Shown: positions 34,267 to 46,050 of the stretch, in pieces
Layout: every line of letters begins with the position of its first letter
Position numbering within the stretch: the stretch's first letter is position 1
Origin: Cinnamomum chago
Lineage: Eukaryota > Streptophyta > Magnoliopsida > Laurales > Lauraceae
Assembly: GCA_038049695.1 (NCBI GenBank)
Contig: CP142461.1
Location: 39,667,501-39,731,500 of the forward strand
DNA: 64,000 bases
Reading direction: 5' to 3'
Notes under the pieces: model-generated
What the model was told of the DNA's origin: nothing
The model's input: the letters and a program-made list of their open reading frames with translations, nothing else
Database searches by the model: none
Position numbers and translations under genes: made by a program

Positions 34267-35717
34267 TAGCCTTGGGCCATGTCCAGGCAATAGTTTTGCT
34301 GAAGGAGAAGCTATAAAGATGAAAATTTTAATGAAAAATCAAGTGATGTTCTTTGCAATAGCTGGCTAATTCTCTTGATTGGATCTATGGATGAAGATAA
34401 GTAATTGCTTTTTTATTCATAAAGTAACTTTTTCTCGTGTTCCTTATTTTATGTGCTTAATTGTTAGTAAACTTGCCTTCGTGCCCTAGGCAAGCTTTGA
34501 TTCTTGATTTCTTAAAATAAAAATAACTTTTGACAATTCATGCTTAGGTTTGATAGGCCATGCTTATGATCTAGGTCTTTTAATGGTTTATGCTTACTTT
34601 TGATGATCAATGTTTATATTGTTTTTATTCTTTTATGAAGTGAAGGAAGTCTTTGATTTCAAACTTTATAAATAAATATGGATTTTAAAAGTTAGATTTT
34701 TCTTATCAAGACACTGATTTGTCCTTGATTTGAGTAGTAATTGGAACAAGTTAGGATTTCTTTACAAATAAATTGGTGGATGCTGATTGGACTCCTATTA
34801 CTTTAATTACTTCTATTATTTATTATTTCTCATCTTTAAATTATTTCCTTGATTTTTGTTCTTTAATCAATTAAGAAATCCGAAAAATTATTAGTTAGTT
34901 AGTCATATAGCTTCTGTATTTCAAGCATCTATTCCTCTAAATGTCTAAAGCGGGCAAAGGATTTAAAAATTATAGGTGTTTGGCATATGATTCTTCCCTC
35001 TACCCACCTTAGACATTTAGAGGCAAATCCTGTGAAATTGGAATGCTCCTAATATTTTTAAGACCAAAATACCCTTAGATGCTGTTTTATTTCCATGAAA
35101 AATCCCTTGCTACAAAAGCCTTTCAATTGTTGAATAGTGTGAGACTCCAAACATGAGGAGAGGGATAGGGCAGAGAAAATAGAGAAGGAGGTTGTTCACT
35201 TCGAAGACTTCGACGATCGTTGGTGTAGGTATGTTTCACGCACTTTAGATATTCTCTTCTGACATTGTTCTTCTTCTTGATCTGTCTCTTTCTCCTTTTT
35301 CCTTTCCTATTAAAGAGATGGAGTTTATATGGTTCAGATTTTTCGTTTGTTTATTTGTGGGTTTGGGGCTTCAGTGAAAGGGTAATAGTGTTGTGGCGTT
35401 TGGGTTTATGGATGGAAAGGATTCGGAAGGGAATGATGTTTTGGTGGATTTAGGGTTTCTCACCACTTTGTAAAAAATCACAAATAAAGTTGATGACACT
35501 TGTGACGTTGCTTATTTCTATTTCATCAGAAAATAACACAAAAATCTAATAAAGTTGATGACACATGTGATGTTGTTAGTTGCTACTGACATATGAGTGA
35601 GAGTTAGGTATTTGTTAGTTGCTAGCAAAGTCTAATGAAATAAAGTTTTCATAAATGGTTAATCCATTAATAATGATTGTATGTTCTGCAGCTTGCTTCA
35701 TTTTGCATATTAGCTTT
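34267..35717. other. intergenic DNA with a 90-bp hairpin
   Basis: No gene recognised. CCTCTAAATGTCTAA at 34934-34948 pairs exactly with 35009-35023, and the inner sequences continue to pair partly, suggesting a tiny MITE. About 35100-35240 has a purine-rich, leader-like look but no coding frame. Confidence 0.45.
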
Positions 35718-36010
35718 CACTATGTCAAAACAGCCAAAAAAAAAAAAAAAAAAAACCACAGTCATAGACTGTCGTTTTTAAAAAAAAGGACAGTTACAAC
35801 TGTCCTTTTTTGTCTCTATTTGGAGTGTAGCTTTTGAAAAACGACAGTCCTCATATGTGGTTTTTATTTTGAAAAAACCATAGCCCAATACTGTGGAAAA
35901 TTTAGTTTCCAATACCACATTCATAGTTTGTCGTTTTTTTTTAACTGAAGTTGTGTTTGTTTGAGATAAAAAACGACAGTCAACGACTGTGGTTTTTTCT
36001 ATTTTTCCTG
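35718..36010. repeat. left terminal and subterminal repeats of the CACTA element
   Basis: TIR followed by a 20-base A run and at least five copies, in both orientations, of motifs such as GACTGTCGTTTTT and AACGACAGTC. These are the kind of short repeats bound by TNPA-like proteins. Confidence 0.75.
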
Positions 36011-36287
36011 AAAAAAATAATATTTCAAATATTAAACCTATTTGGTATCAATAACAATCCATTTAAGCAATTCAAACAACCATATCCATCAACCATATAA
36101 ATCTCAAACACCCACATATTAGCATCCAAACAATACCCAAATAACAATATAATTTCATTCATCAAAAGCACATGCAACCATATAATATCCAAGTATCAAC
36201 CAAAAAAATAGGCCAACAATATCCATCATCCGACATTTACTCAGACTTATACCCTCAAAACATTTACCTAAAAGTAAGAATAGAAAA

Positions 36288-36510
36288 CTAATAAAGTATG
36301 GTCCTAATTATAGGCCAATCAAGCACGTCTCCTAGTATGACATCTCCTAACTTCCGTTCCTTGTCGAACAAGTCAACATTCCCATCAACAATCTCATCTA
36401 ACACAATCCTGTAGAAACCTGCCTCCGGTAACTCCGTACCATGTAGTCTTCCATAAGTAATTATGTTTTTCTTTGTCATGTGCTGCAACTTACACAAAGA
36501 TGGGCCTCTT
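36288..36510 (-). pseudogene. CACTA transposase-like gene, last exon
   Basis: Reads RGPSLCKLQHMTKKNIITYGRL, then VLDEIVDGNVDLFDKE and DVLDWPIIRT to a stop at 36288. The pattern CKL...EGR(L/W)...V.D.V....L.....LGDV....W.. is that of the C-terminal domain of plant Ptta/En/Spm proteins associated with Transposase_24. The acceptor is unclear and an in-frame stop lies just upstream at about 36515, so the model may be broken. Confidence 0.5.
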
Positions 36511-36654
36511 GTGTGTTATTGTTTGGTCCAAGTGTGCAGCTAGACTCTAAGAACTTTGGCTCCCCTACATACATCATTAGGAACACATTAATTTTTATTA
36601 TATCGATGTAGACATTTCATTACATTTAAGAAGGAATCTATTGTATATTAATAC

Positions 36655-36912
36655 CTGAGAGGAGGTAGAAGGCCGCATTTGTGTATTTGCTTGAGATAGG
36701 GACGCAAACATCCCCTCCATTTCATGCCTTAGATCCCTAGACTCCACTTCCAGCAGTCGTCTTTCCAAATTATCCACTTGAGCTTGTAGGATAACTTGTG
36801 ATTCCTGTTCCTTTTGTAATGCTTTCTTGTAAGGATCTGAATACTTGATGGAGGTCTTTGAAACTCCGTCGCCCATGCCTTTTACACGTCCGCGATTATC
36901 ACGACCAAGAAT
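36655..36912 (-). pseudogene. CACTA transposase-like gene, internal exon (Ptta/En/Spm type)
   Basis: 86 codons bounded by TTTACACAG before and GTATTAA after. Starts ILGRDNRGRVKGMGDGVS, the hallmark G(R/P)(D/E)RxGRVxGxG motif of the plant transposase_24/TNP group, then a heptad-rich segment (LQAQVDNLERRLLEVESRDL) likely to be a coiled coil. Joins in phase 0 with the exon at 37025-37099. The family is TNPA-like and is thought to bind subterminal repeats; the catalytic partner is not seen. Confidence 0.65.
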
Positions 36913-37024
36913 CTGTGTAAAGAAAACAAAATCAATGTCAATCCATGTTCGTGATAGTATGTTTTCTTCACTATATTTGATGGTTAATAAAATCATGTAT
37001 GAGAAATATAATTACACCACATAC

Positions 37025-37099
37025 CAAGGCTACCGCGTCATGATCTAAATCTTTTTTTGTAATTGAAGGGTTATCGTCATACAAGCTAGCAACTCTTTC
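37025..37099 (-). pseudogene. CACTA transposase-like gene, preceding exon
   Basis: 25 codons between a TATTTTTGCAG acceptor and a TTG/GTATGTGG donor, all in phase 0. Text such as ERVASLYDDNPSITKKDLDHDAV matches the stretch that normally precedes the GRDxRGRVxG motif. Earlier exons were not recognised. Confidence 0.5.
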
Positions 37100-39667
37100 C
37101 TGCAAAAATAATTTTTTTTTAGAAAAAAAGAGAGATAAATTAACTCACATGTGAATTTCTGATTTCAAATTATCTGCCAAATAAGATGCAACAATATGTC
37201 ATTACAGTATGTAGCATAACAGCCTGCACTTGTAAATCAACAAATAGACTAGCATGAATACCCATTTTGAAAGATGAGAAATCACTAACGTGTAATCTGC
37301 CTCCTTACTCTTCCACTCACTTACCCACGTACTCCATCAAGTTTCTCATCATCAATGCTGCACCAATGGATCAATCAATGATTATTTGGCCTTTAAAATT
37401 CAAAGCAGTCTCCTCTTTTGTCTTATCACTGATATAGATTTCTGAGCCATAAATTCTGCTATTTTTATTTTTATTCTAATCACATTTTTTTTTTACCGAG
37501 GTGAAATTCTAATTTGGATGGAGTTTGCCTCTGATCAGGATTTTTGACCGCACACATCGTGAATTTGAGATTGTATCTGATCTATCACTCTTCCTTCCCT
37601 TGCCATTGAAGAAGTCAGGTATTTATGAGATACTGACTACAAACATTTTACCATTTAGAAACTGTCCATCAATATGGCCCCCCATAGCATCTACGGCTCA
37701 GATCATAAGCTTAGACAAATGTGTCCCAACTCCAAACAAGACACCTGTCGGTATCATTCAATGACCTTTTTCTATGAAGGTTCCTCCCACCCATATCTCT
37801 AAGAAGATGCCCGCACGCATTTCTTCCGTATCTTTCCTTCTTTCTTCACTCCCTCCGAGCTTCTTCGTAGTACAAAGTCGGCAGGACAGCACATGACAAA
37901 TAGACTAGCTATGATCCTAGCAAGTGGGAGAGTATAAGGTAAAAACTCAAAAAATTAATTAAGCATAAGGCTAGAAACAATACAACTTAATAGCTAGGGT
38001 CAGGAATCTCTCACATAAAAACCACAAATTATGGGGGTTTCAGATATTAAGCAATTTCTGATATTGTTTCTACATTTTTCTTAACTCAAAATGGAATCAC
38101 AGATACACCTATCCATGTGATTGATACATATCAAATTGACTGCCTGGCCAATACAGGTTTCACAACCCACACATGAATCCACCGTCAGTCAAGACTTTAG
38201 AACCACGGACATCACCAAATTCCATAGAAATCACAGTGATCCTCCATGTTTTTGTAAAGTTTTCAAAGCCGTTGATGGATGGCTATCAACATCTGACCCA
38301 TCTGACTTCTAGGACATCCCTCATCCATGGATACTGACCAGTGCAGTCTTTCAAATCATGAATTACTATATTTGAAACATAATTCTGCTTAAAGGGGCTT
38401 TTAGAGAATCCGTATCAGTCGAACCATCTTAAAAGATTGGTGCCGAACTTCTTCACTCCTCCCACTGTTGATACAACTAATGACCAGATTTGAAAGTGTG
38501 AAATGTGGCTGTCACAGTGCTTGATTTCTAAGTGTCTTTATTAGGTTGGAGTTGATGGGTGTATTTGAATCTTTACTTGAAGTTGTTTAGATGTTATATT
38601 CTTATTTAACTGTTTTTGTTTTATGCTATGGACTTAGGGTATGTTGTCTGAGTTGGTGACTCACTCAAGAGTCAATTTGTGCTTCTACATTGGGTTGTCT
38701 TCTTGAAGGCATTTTTTCAGCCAAAACCAAATAAAACCTGAAGTTCCATAACTTACAGATTAAAGGTTGGCCCAAACATAGTTACACATAAAACCAAAAC
38801 TAGAAGGGGTGCTTATATCGGGAGTGACAGATGGCTATATGTACTTTACATAGAAGTAAAAAAGCCGATTTAAGCATCCAAGCAATTTGGAGATAATCTG
38901 ACCATCGAATCAATATCTTCCTAAAATAGGGGTCCATATTATTTTGTTTCATCCGACTCTTTGGGGGTCAAATTATTTTGTTCCATGGGACTTCATATGT
39001 CACATTATAACACAGTTATGAAACGAAAGCTTCTGATTTTTCAATGAGAATGGCACAAGGATTTTATATGTAGATTTGTTATGAATGGTTTGAATTTTCA
39101 ACTTTTTGCCCTTCTTCCTCCCAAATCAATACCCCATCGATTCATTAAAATTGAAGACTTAGTCAACCACTAATCAATCACAGAGATTTCCACCATTGAA
39201 CACATTAAAGTCCAACAACAGAAATTGTGTAGAATGATATAACCATCATACCCATGCCAATGCCATCCATGATGCTTCTTCTGAATTTGGTATGACATGA
39301 ACCTCCTGTTCTGAATTTGGTATGACATGACTCATAACAGTTCTGAAAAAAGGTTCAAGGCCTCATGTGTCTTCAATAAATTCTGTAACAAGTTGGTTCA
39401 TGCACTTCTCCTTTCCCTGTGCTTGTTGTGGCAGATCATTTACATGTGGACCATGTATAGTACTGTGTATGTTATGGGTCAATGAGACCAGTGTTGATGT
39501 GATGAAGAGATTGTCAGTTTAAACCTTGAAGAAGAAGCTGGTGGTAATCATACATTCACTATATCCCAGATGTTGCATGAAAAGGTTTACTGTTCATCTA
39601 GAAAATGATCGAATAGAAAGAGAAAGGAAAAACCTGGAAACCCACAAGAAGAAAAGAAAAAGTTCAC
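37100..39667. other. CACTA interior without recognised genes
   Basis: No domain was recognised on either strand. A short direct duplication (GAATTTGGTATGACATGA) lies at about 39280-39330. Confidence 0.4.
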
Positions 39668-39778
39668 CTGATGAGACCTGACACATAACACAACAAATCT
39701 CTTTATCCAGCAAACCTCTTCTAAGTATTCAATCAAATGCCTTGGTGCCATCATCCAAGCCTTGCTTTGAGACATTTT
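39668..39778 (-). other. candidate captured exon (37 codons)
   Basis: Bounded by ATATTTCAG before and GTGAACTT after, open and phase 0 throughout in only one frame. Contains WMMAPRHLIEYLEEVCWIKR, a composition typical of a structured protein. The family was not recognised. The other two frames contain stops. Confidence 0.4.
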
Positions 39779-40323
39779 CTGAAATATAAAATTTATAGAA
39801 TATGACCCACATAATATGTTTCATCAATATTCAAAATGAAAAATGAAGAACTACAATCCAAGATAATAAATAAAAGAGGAGATCATTTGACAAATGTTTT
39901 GTTCAGACATGGTCATCAATATATGATGGAGCTCATCAGATCAATGATCTGCACACCTTCTCATTGGCCCCAAATGTGCAAAATGATTCCTAAAAATAAT
40001 TTGCATATATAAGAATTGAGAATTCATAAAGTATCCTCTGGCACTTTTTTCAAGTTTTTCTCAGTTTCAACATTTATCGATTCAGGACAATGAAAGAACT
40101 ATACAATAGGAAATTAGAGATATTATTTGCTCCTTTTAATCTTTCCTGTAAAAGCTTGGCTCAGTAGGGGAAAAGTCATTCAATTAGCTAGAAAACTTCT
40201 ATTGACCTCTGGTTAATTAAGAATGAAAAATACCAACTAAACAATAACCTCAAATCTAGATAACAATTCAATTTAGTTACAAAGAAATAGTAACATTATA
40301 GCGTCAGAAAAGAAATATGCTTA

Positions 40324-40481
40324 TTAGGTATGGACTTGGACAAGAGGAACGATAAAGAAGGAACATTTGGAGAAAACAAGTCCTTGATAACAAAGACTCA
40401 TATGACAATTATCTTCTATGTTAATCTCCACTAATTCTAAAGTGGGCCTAGCAAAATGCTCGAGATCTAAGAGATCACACG
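40324..40481 (-). other. candidate captured terminal exon
   Basis: A TTTTTTATTACAG acceptor is followed by 52 codons (CDLLDLEHFARPTLELVEIN and onward) to a TAA. Protein-like composition in one frame, no family recognised. Could be part of the same captured gene as 39668-39778 only if the stop is not the natural one. Confidence 0.35.
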
Positions 40482-40585
40482 CTGTAATAAAAAAGAAGTG
40501 TCTAAAACTCATATGAAATACGTAACTCTCATGTCAGACCACAAAAGAGAATAAAACAGTTCAATTGCTATATGTTGTGTGTATG

Positions 40586-40587
<2 letters not shown>

Positions 40588-40645
<58 letters not shown>
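40588..40645. repeat. (GA)n microsatellite, 58 bp
   Basis: Uninterrupted GA dinucleotide run. The 80-codon frame over it is an artefact of the repeat. Confidence 0.95.
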
Positions 40646-40648
<3 letters not shown>

Positions 40649-41527
40649 CTTTTCTCTTCTCAGGAAGGAGAAAGGGGAAAAGGAAAAATACTTATTTTAT
40701 TCAACTCAACATACACACATGAGACCTAGGTCATATAAGCCACAAGACCCACTTGCAAGTTTTAGTACAAGTCAAACTTCTGCCCCTAATTCTCTTTATA
40801 AAAATAACCACTGACAATCCTAATACATTAAAAAAAGACTTACTAAAGAAAGTTATAATCTAACATTGATTTCAGCATGTGATGCATATATTTTATTTTC
40901 TGTATAAATTACTCATGTAAATGCATTACAATAACATGGACTACTTGTATTAGGCACTGCTTTCTGATGGTATTGAACATAAAACCACATGGCCCACCCT
41001 GACCACTGATATCTTTCTAAAAGATATATGGTTAAGATAAATGGTTAAGTAATCTTATAAAGCTCATGATTCGTGAGCACATTGAATCACATGTACTATA
41101 AGGTCCTTAATGTTCCATGAAACCTGTAGAATTGATGGTAATAATAATAATAAAGTCCAAGAACTGGATGATTGTTGACTTATCCCAATTGCCGTGATTT
41201 CAGAATGTTTTCCATGAAGAGTGAAGTAATTTGGATGACAGTCTAGATCATGTTCTGGACCATCCATGTTCTCAAAACATGTAATGTTGTGATGCACCGA
41301 TAAAAGATACATAAAGATAAAGACACTAAGTTTATGTATACTCATATAAAATTAATTGATTGTTACAATATGTCGATAGAAAGTTTTATTTTCTGTTTAT
41401 TTCCCATGTCAATATTTCCATGTTACATGGATTAGAAAATAGATACAGAGAGACAAGATATACTAAATTTTTGGAGATATAGGCAGCTTGCCAAAAATAA
41501 AAAATAAAAAAAAAGATCTTGCTAAGA

Positions 41528-41569
41528 CTATTCCTCATCTGTAGAATCAGTGTCCTGCAATTCTGTACT
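41528..41569 (-). other. candidate short terminal exon
   Basis: A TTGTGCTTTCCAG acceptor is followed by 13 codons ending LQDTDSTDEE and a TAG, an acidic tail like that of many nuclear proteins. Too short to identify. Confidence 0.3.
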
Positions 41570-43102
41570 CTGGAAAGCACAAGGAAAAGACCTCAGGAAA
41601 ATTTGTTAGACCTTAACCAGTTTCTTCTTTGTATGGGTATAACAAGTCTAGGCTCATGTGTTTGACATCTTTCACACTAAGTCAACAGGGTTTTTGTACA
41701 TATTATGTGTGTTTAGGAGATCAGAACCACTCATGTCATAGCCCATAGGCCCTATTTCAAATGGGCCAAGGCACCAATCCCAAATGTTCCATCATAGGAC
41801 TATCAAGGAAATAAGACGGATGCTTATGTATGAAGTCAACTCAACCTCGACTTGAATCATGTCTACTTGAAGAGGTATATTAAAAAAATAATAAACACCA
41901 CTTGCATACTTTCTTCTGATTGAATCACCAAGCAGCCAACACACAATCTGAGTTTTTTTTTCTCATTTTTCTTTGGGGTTTCAGAGAGACCTCAAAATCA
42001 GTCTAAAGAGGCCTCTAAAAACACACTAAGAACTACTAAAACAATCTTTAATCCATCTGAATCCAGTGATGTGGGTATATCATAGATATGTGCTCTCTGT
42101 GGCTAATGTCAGTCATAGTTTGTGGTAGCAAAAGAACAATATGCTTGTATCTTTACTCTGATGCCAAGTTGAAGTAAAATCATATGATTTTGTTGGAAGA
42201 ACCCATATATATGGGGCAGAAGGGACCTAATCACTTAAATATACAAGAGCATCTAAAATCAATGAAAAAAAATGTAAATCTTGTGAATCAGGTTTAGTTG
42301 GGATGGGTTTTGAATTAAAATTTTATGATTTTTCATAGGTTTGGATCAGATATATAAAACCTATCAATCTTTTGATGCACTTTCATCAGCCTACACAGGA
42401 GCAGAACCAAACAACCCAATAACCAGAATCAGAGAACAGCTCCAAGAGAAGGCTCAGCAGGACACCACCAGGCATAGAAGCACTGTGCAGCGTGACACCA
42501 CTCCGAGCTGCACCTAACCCACCAAAAAGCAGTAGTGGGAACTCCAACCAACGGAACTCAAATCACAGAGAAAGGAGGAAAAAAAATCAAGAGATACTGG
42601 AATTCAACACAATGTAAAAGTAACAAATCTTAAAAACAACAGATATACTGGATCATTGGAAAATGCATGTATTAATTACAAACAATACTCCCAAAATCTT
42701 TACTTGAATTTTTTGCACAAAAATCTACTGTAATCAATCAAGAAACATAAATTATGTAGAAACAATATGCGCCAAATCCTATTAAGATCTTTAACTAACA
42801 ACATCCCGCCGGCATTCGTACGTTTAAGACAGGGAGAAGACTGTAATGAGATAAAGATTAGGTTAAATAGAATCGACACGGCAGCAAGAAATATGATAAA
42901 AATCAAATCTTTTTGAACGCTTTTTGTTTCTCTTTCATATCTGTGTCATTTTCTTAGCAACACCCTTCAATCCAAATCGATTGTGGAGAAAACCCAATTC
43001 ATAAAATCGAGTTTTGGAGAAAGCCCAGTTCATGAATGGGCTTTCTCCAACGATAAAATAAATGAAGTAATGAAGTTAGAGAGAAAGAGAGATGGGGCTT
43101 AC

Positions 43103-43220
43103 GATCCAAATAGGCATCGTCATGAATGGATTGAAGGCAGATTGGACAAGGGTTCGAGTCCTTATTACTATCCGAGGAAGAACAGTTGGTGTTGCCAACT
43201 GTATTACTCTCTGCTTCCAT
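43103..43220 (-). pseudogene. captured RING-finger gene, exon 1
   Basis: ATG at 43220, 39 complete codons, donor GATC/GTAAGC at 43103/43102. The end reads NPCPICLQSIHDDAYLD, matching the start of a C3HC4 RING (C25, C28) of the plant Topors-like type, in which a C-F-H-K-F-C run normally follows directly. The donor falls exactly there, so the rest of the RING would be in the next exon, which was not found in the element. Upstream (43230-43760) is a leader-like stretch with CT-rich blocks and TTAGGGTTTTC, typical of plant 5' untranslated regions. Probably a transduplicated host fragment. Confidence 0.6.
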
Positions 43221-43800
43221 CTCTATAATGGGTTTCTCTTAACATGTAGTTTTTGCTGTGTCTGAGGTGAGGTTTCTTCGAGTTTGCCGAACATTAGAAA
43301 AACGCAACTAGAAAAATTTAACCAGCATTAAAAAAAACTTTCCAGAAAAATCAAAATTTTCCATTAAAAAACAAGAGCACAACGACCTACAAAAGAGGGG
43401 CAATCAAACCACAACGCCCTACAAACACCAAGACCTACAACTCCAAGCCTCATTGCTAAACAAGAAAGATCAAACAACAACGAATCAAAACCAAATCAAA
43501 GACTGCATTTGAAGGAATCGAATGCACCTGATTGATTAAGATCGACCTGATCTATTCACTCAGATGAAAGAAAACCCAAAAAATAGCCGTTGGGGAGATG
43601 AGGACCTGAGTACACCACCACCGGCCAAGCAGAGAAAGGGTTGGAGTTGGAGACGAGCACAGAGGGGAGACGAGCACAGAGGCTGGAGAGAGAATTAGGA
43701 TTCCAAAAAGAAAACCCTAAAGATCGAGCAGCTTTGGTTTATGTAAAGAGAACAGAGGGCGGGAGGGAAAGAGGGTAGAGGGCGGGCGCGGGAGTGAAAT
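43221..43800 (-). promoter_or_regulatory. captured 5' leader or promoter of the RING gene
   Basis: On the minus strand it carries CT-rich tracts, a TTAGGGTTTT telo-box-like motif at about 43720 and possible leader splice sites. No reading frame of note. Inferred from its position upstream of the ATG. Confidence 0.35.
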
Positions 43801-43957
43801 AAGGCGGGTATAATTTTAGGCTCGTTTTTAGATGAAAACAACCACAAGGAGCAACTGTGGTTTATGAAAAATCATGTGCTTGAAAATACCACGGTCCAAA
43901 TCAATGGTTTTTCCTGCCATGTCTATGTCGCTATTCACTCGTTTTGACGTAGTGTTT

Positions 43958-44267
43958 GACAAAATGGCATGTTTCATCTTTGCATCCATAGTGTGAGTGT
44001 GTATTAGCTTTACACTTCCATATCCGCCTATTTTAGAGGCAAATGTAATGAGCTAAATTTGTATCTCCATTAAGTGTATGATAGACACTAACTTAGTGAG
44101 ATAACCAACCTTGTGGTTGAAGAGGTTATTGCTTAGCCTATAAAAGCATAGTGTATAGGTTGATGTTAAGCTTTGAAAAACATCATTGTAAAGGTTATTG
44201 CTTAGCCTTGGAAAGCATATTGTAAAGGTTATTGCTTAGCCTATTGAAAAGTATAAATAGTGGAAAT
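43958..44267 (+). repeat. older Sirevirus-family LTR, left fragment
   Basis: From about 44105 it has three GGTTATTGCTTAGCCT units and the lead-in to GTGGAAAT, the complement of the tandem region of the LTR at 44268-46050. It rejoins 53486-53724 (CCGGTGGGGTG and on) after removal of the inserted element. The first about 150 bases are unassigned. Confidence 0.65.
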
Positions 44268-44524
44268 TGAAAGTCCTTGGGATCCTAACCCTAGAGGGGG
44301 GGGGGGGGGGTGAATAGTTGTTACAACTATGACCAATTTAGACCAATTTTAATTTCTTAAACAAAACTAGTCACATGTGATGATAAACAATCAAAATGCG
44401 GAAGCTAATAAAACAATCATCACAAAGGCAAGCACCACAACACCAAGGTTTATAGTGGTTCGGCCTCAATGCCTACGTCCACTACCGGCTTGTGATCCAA
44501 TCACCCCACCGGATTTCCACTATT

Positions 44525-44770
44525 TATGCTTTTTACTAGGCTAAGCAATAACCCTTACAATGTTATTTTTCTAGGCTAAACAACAACCCCTCAATGTGCT
44601 TTTCTAGGCTAAGCAATAACCTTTACAAAATGCTTTTCTTAGGTTAAGCAATAACCTTTACAAGATGCTTTTCTTAGGCTAAGCAATAACCTTACAAGAT
44701 GCTTTTCTTAGGCTAAGCATTAACCTTACAAGATGCTTTTCTTAGGCTAAGCAATAACCTTTACAAATGA
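44525..44770. repeat. tandem array in the LTR, about 34-bp unit
   Basis: Seven units of the form CTTTTCTTAGGCTAAGCAATAACC plus a short variable tail. The partner LTR (about 52005-52205) has six; the unit with AAACAACAACCCC is missing there. Confidence 0.85.
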
Positions 44771-45419
44771 AGATTTCTCTAAGAAAGTGTATTCACAAAA
44801 GATCACTCTAAGAGATACAATTTAAGCTCAATGAAGTTGCCTCTTAAATAGGCTAATGTGAAAGTTTAAAACAACTTACAAACATACACTTAAACAAGCT
44901 AAAGTGTGTGCACAAGTGTATGAATGCTTTACTTCAATCAATTTCTACTATGAAGCTCTTAAATGAATGCATGATGCATTTTAAAATCAAGGCTTATAAA
45001 ATGATGATTGAAGAGAAAACTAATAACATAAAAGATTCAAACAACTTTGAAGAAATGAAATAAACAAGTTGTATGAATGTTAAAGTCTAAGAACACATGT
45101 GATTAGGATAAGAGAGTTTGCAAACCAAACTAATTTACCAAAGATGATTTGAGTTTGCTAAACATCTCTTTACAAACTAGAAATCATGCATAAAAGAAAA
45201 TACAAAGATTTAAACATGCATAGATTCTAATTTTAATGGAAATCAAAATACAAGTAAAGTGTACCTTTTTAAAACTCAAGTATTTGATTTCCAAATTGCC
45301 CTCTAGCTTTTCCAACTTCTTCCCCTTTCTTTGGCTCCAATATGGTCTCAAAAGTTCATGTATCAAGCCTTGAAAAAGGTTGGAAATGAATGGACTTTAT
45401 AGCAAAAAAGTGCCCAACG

Positions 45420-45560
45420 GCTAGTCCTCGGTCGACCTGCAAAGAGGCCTCGGTCGACCGGGATCACACAACGGTAAAAAAAATGACCGTTTGAAAAACT
45501 GCTTTTAGCGGCGGACACAGAGACCGCCGGTAAAAGTGGTTTTGTCCGCCGGTAAAAGTC
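45420..45560. repeat. GTCGAC palindrome cluster upstream of the LTR TATA
   Basis: One exact CGGTCGACCG (45451-45460), one with a single change (45429-45438), and paired ACCGCCGG/GCCGGTAAAAGT words. On the minus strand it lies immediately upstream of CTATAAAGTCC. Confidence 0.75.
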
Positions 45561-46050
45561 CTGTTTTCCCAAAAATGCAACTTTTCAAAGTATTTCTTGG
45601 GGGAACTTTTGGCCACTAAATCAAGCGTGAATAACATGATTTAGATCAATCTAAAATGATTAAAAACATGAAACACAAAGAGCCTAAAATGATTCGAGAC
45701 TTTAAATCCAAAGGCTAGCTTGATTTCTAAAAACTCTTTTCACATAAAAATGCATACAAAGATGATTCTGAAAGAGATGAATGTATGCAAGGCTCAAACC
45801 TAAATTCTCAAAATGATTTTCCAAATATAATGCACAAAGAATTAGGTTTTCAAAAGAGTTTGAATTCTAAAACCAATGCATCCAAGTTTAAAACCAAAAC
45901 ATGCATAAAACAATACTTTTACAAATCTTAAAAGCAATGCATGTATAAAACCAGATTTCAAGGTTTTTCTAAAACAATGCATGAGTGTAAATTAAAATGA
46001 TGTGAATATGATAATGCATCCATCAAATTGCAAATACAAAATCCCTAACA

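Larger units (their letters stand above)
35718..43954 (-). mobile_element. CACTA (En/Spm) element with captured gene fragments, 8.2 kb
   Basis: Starts CACTATGTCAAAACAG and ends with the complement of CACTACGTCAAAACGAG. The 3-bp target duplication is ttt at 35715-35717 and 43955-43957. Subterminal repeats of ACCACAGT, AACGACAGTC and complements fill 35740-36000 and recur at 43840-43900, as expected for transposase sites. A decayed transposase gene lies at the left end on the minus strand, and a RING-finger exon with leader near the right end. No catalytic (tnpD-like) transposase was recognised, so it is probably non-autonomous. Confidence 0.82.
44268..46050 (-). repeat. 3' LTR of the non-autonomous Sirevirus-like element
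   Basis: 1783 bp, plus-strand start TGAAAGTCC, end CCCTAACA. Holds a 15-G run at 44296-44310, about seven tandem units of 33-36 bp (44525-44770), a TATA-like CTATAAAGTCC on the minus strand at about 45400, and a palindrome cluster just upstream of that TATA (45420-45560). Confidence 0.88.

Noticed and set aside
40572-40814. Open frame over the (GA)n repeat
   Set aside because: Encodes an Arg-Glu run created by the microsatellite.
42983-43228. 81-codon plus-strand frame
   Set aside because: Opposite strand of the RING exon; the minus frame has the CPICL motif and a consensus donor, the plus frame has nothing recognisable.
44525-44770. Evenly spaced repeats that could suggest a CRISPR array
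   Set aside because: Units are direct tandem repeats with no unique spacers, lie inside an LTR, and the DNA is eukaryotic.
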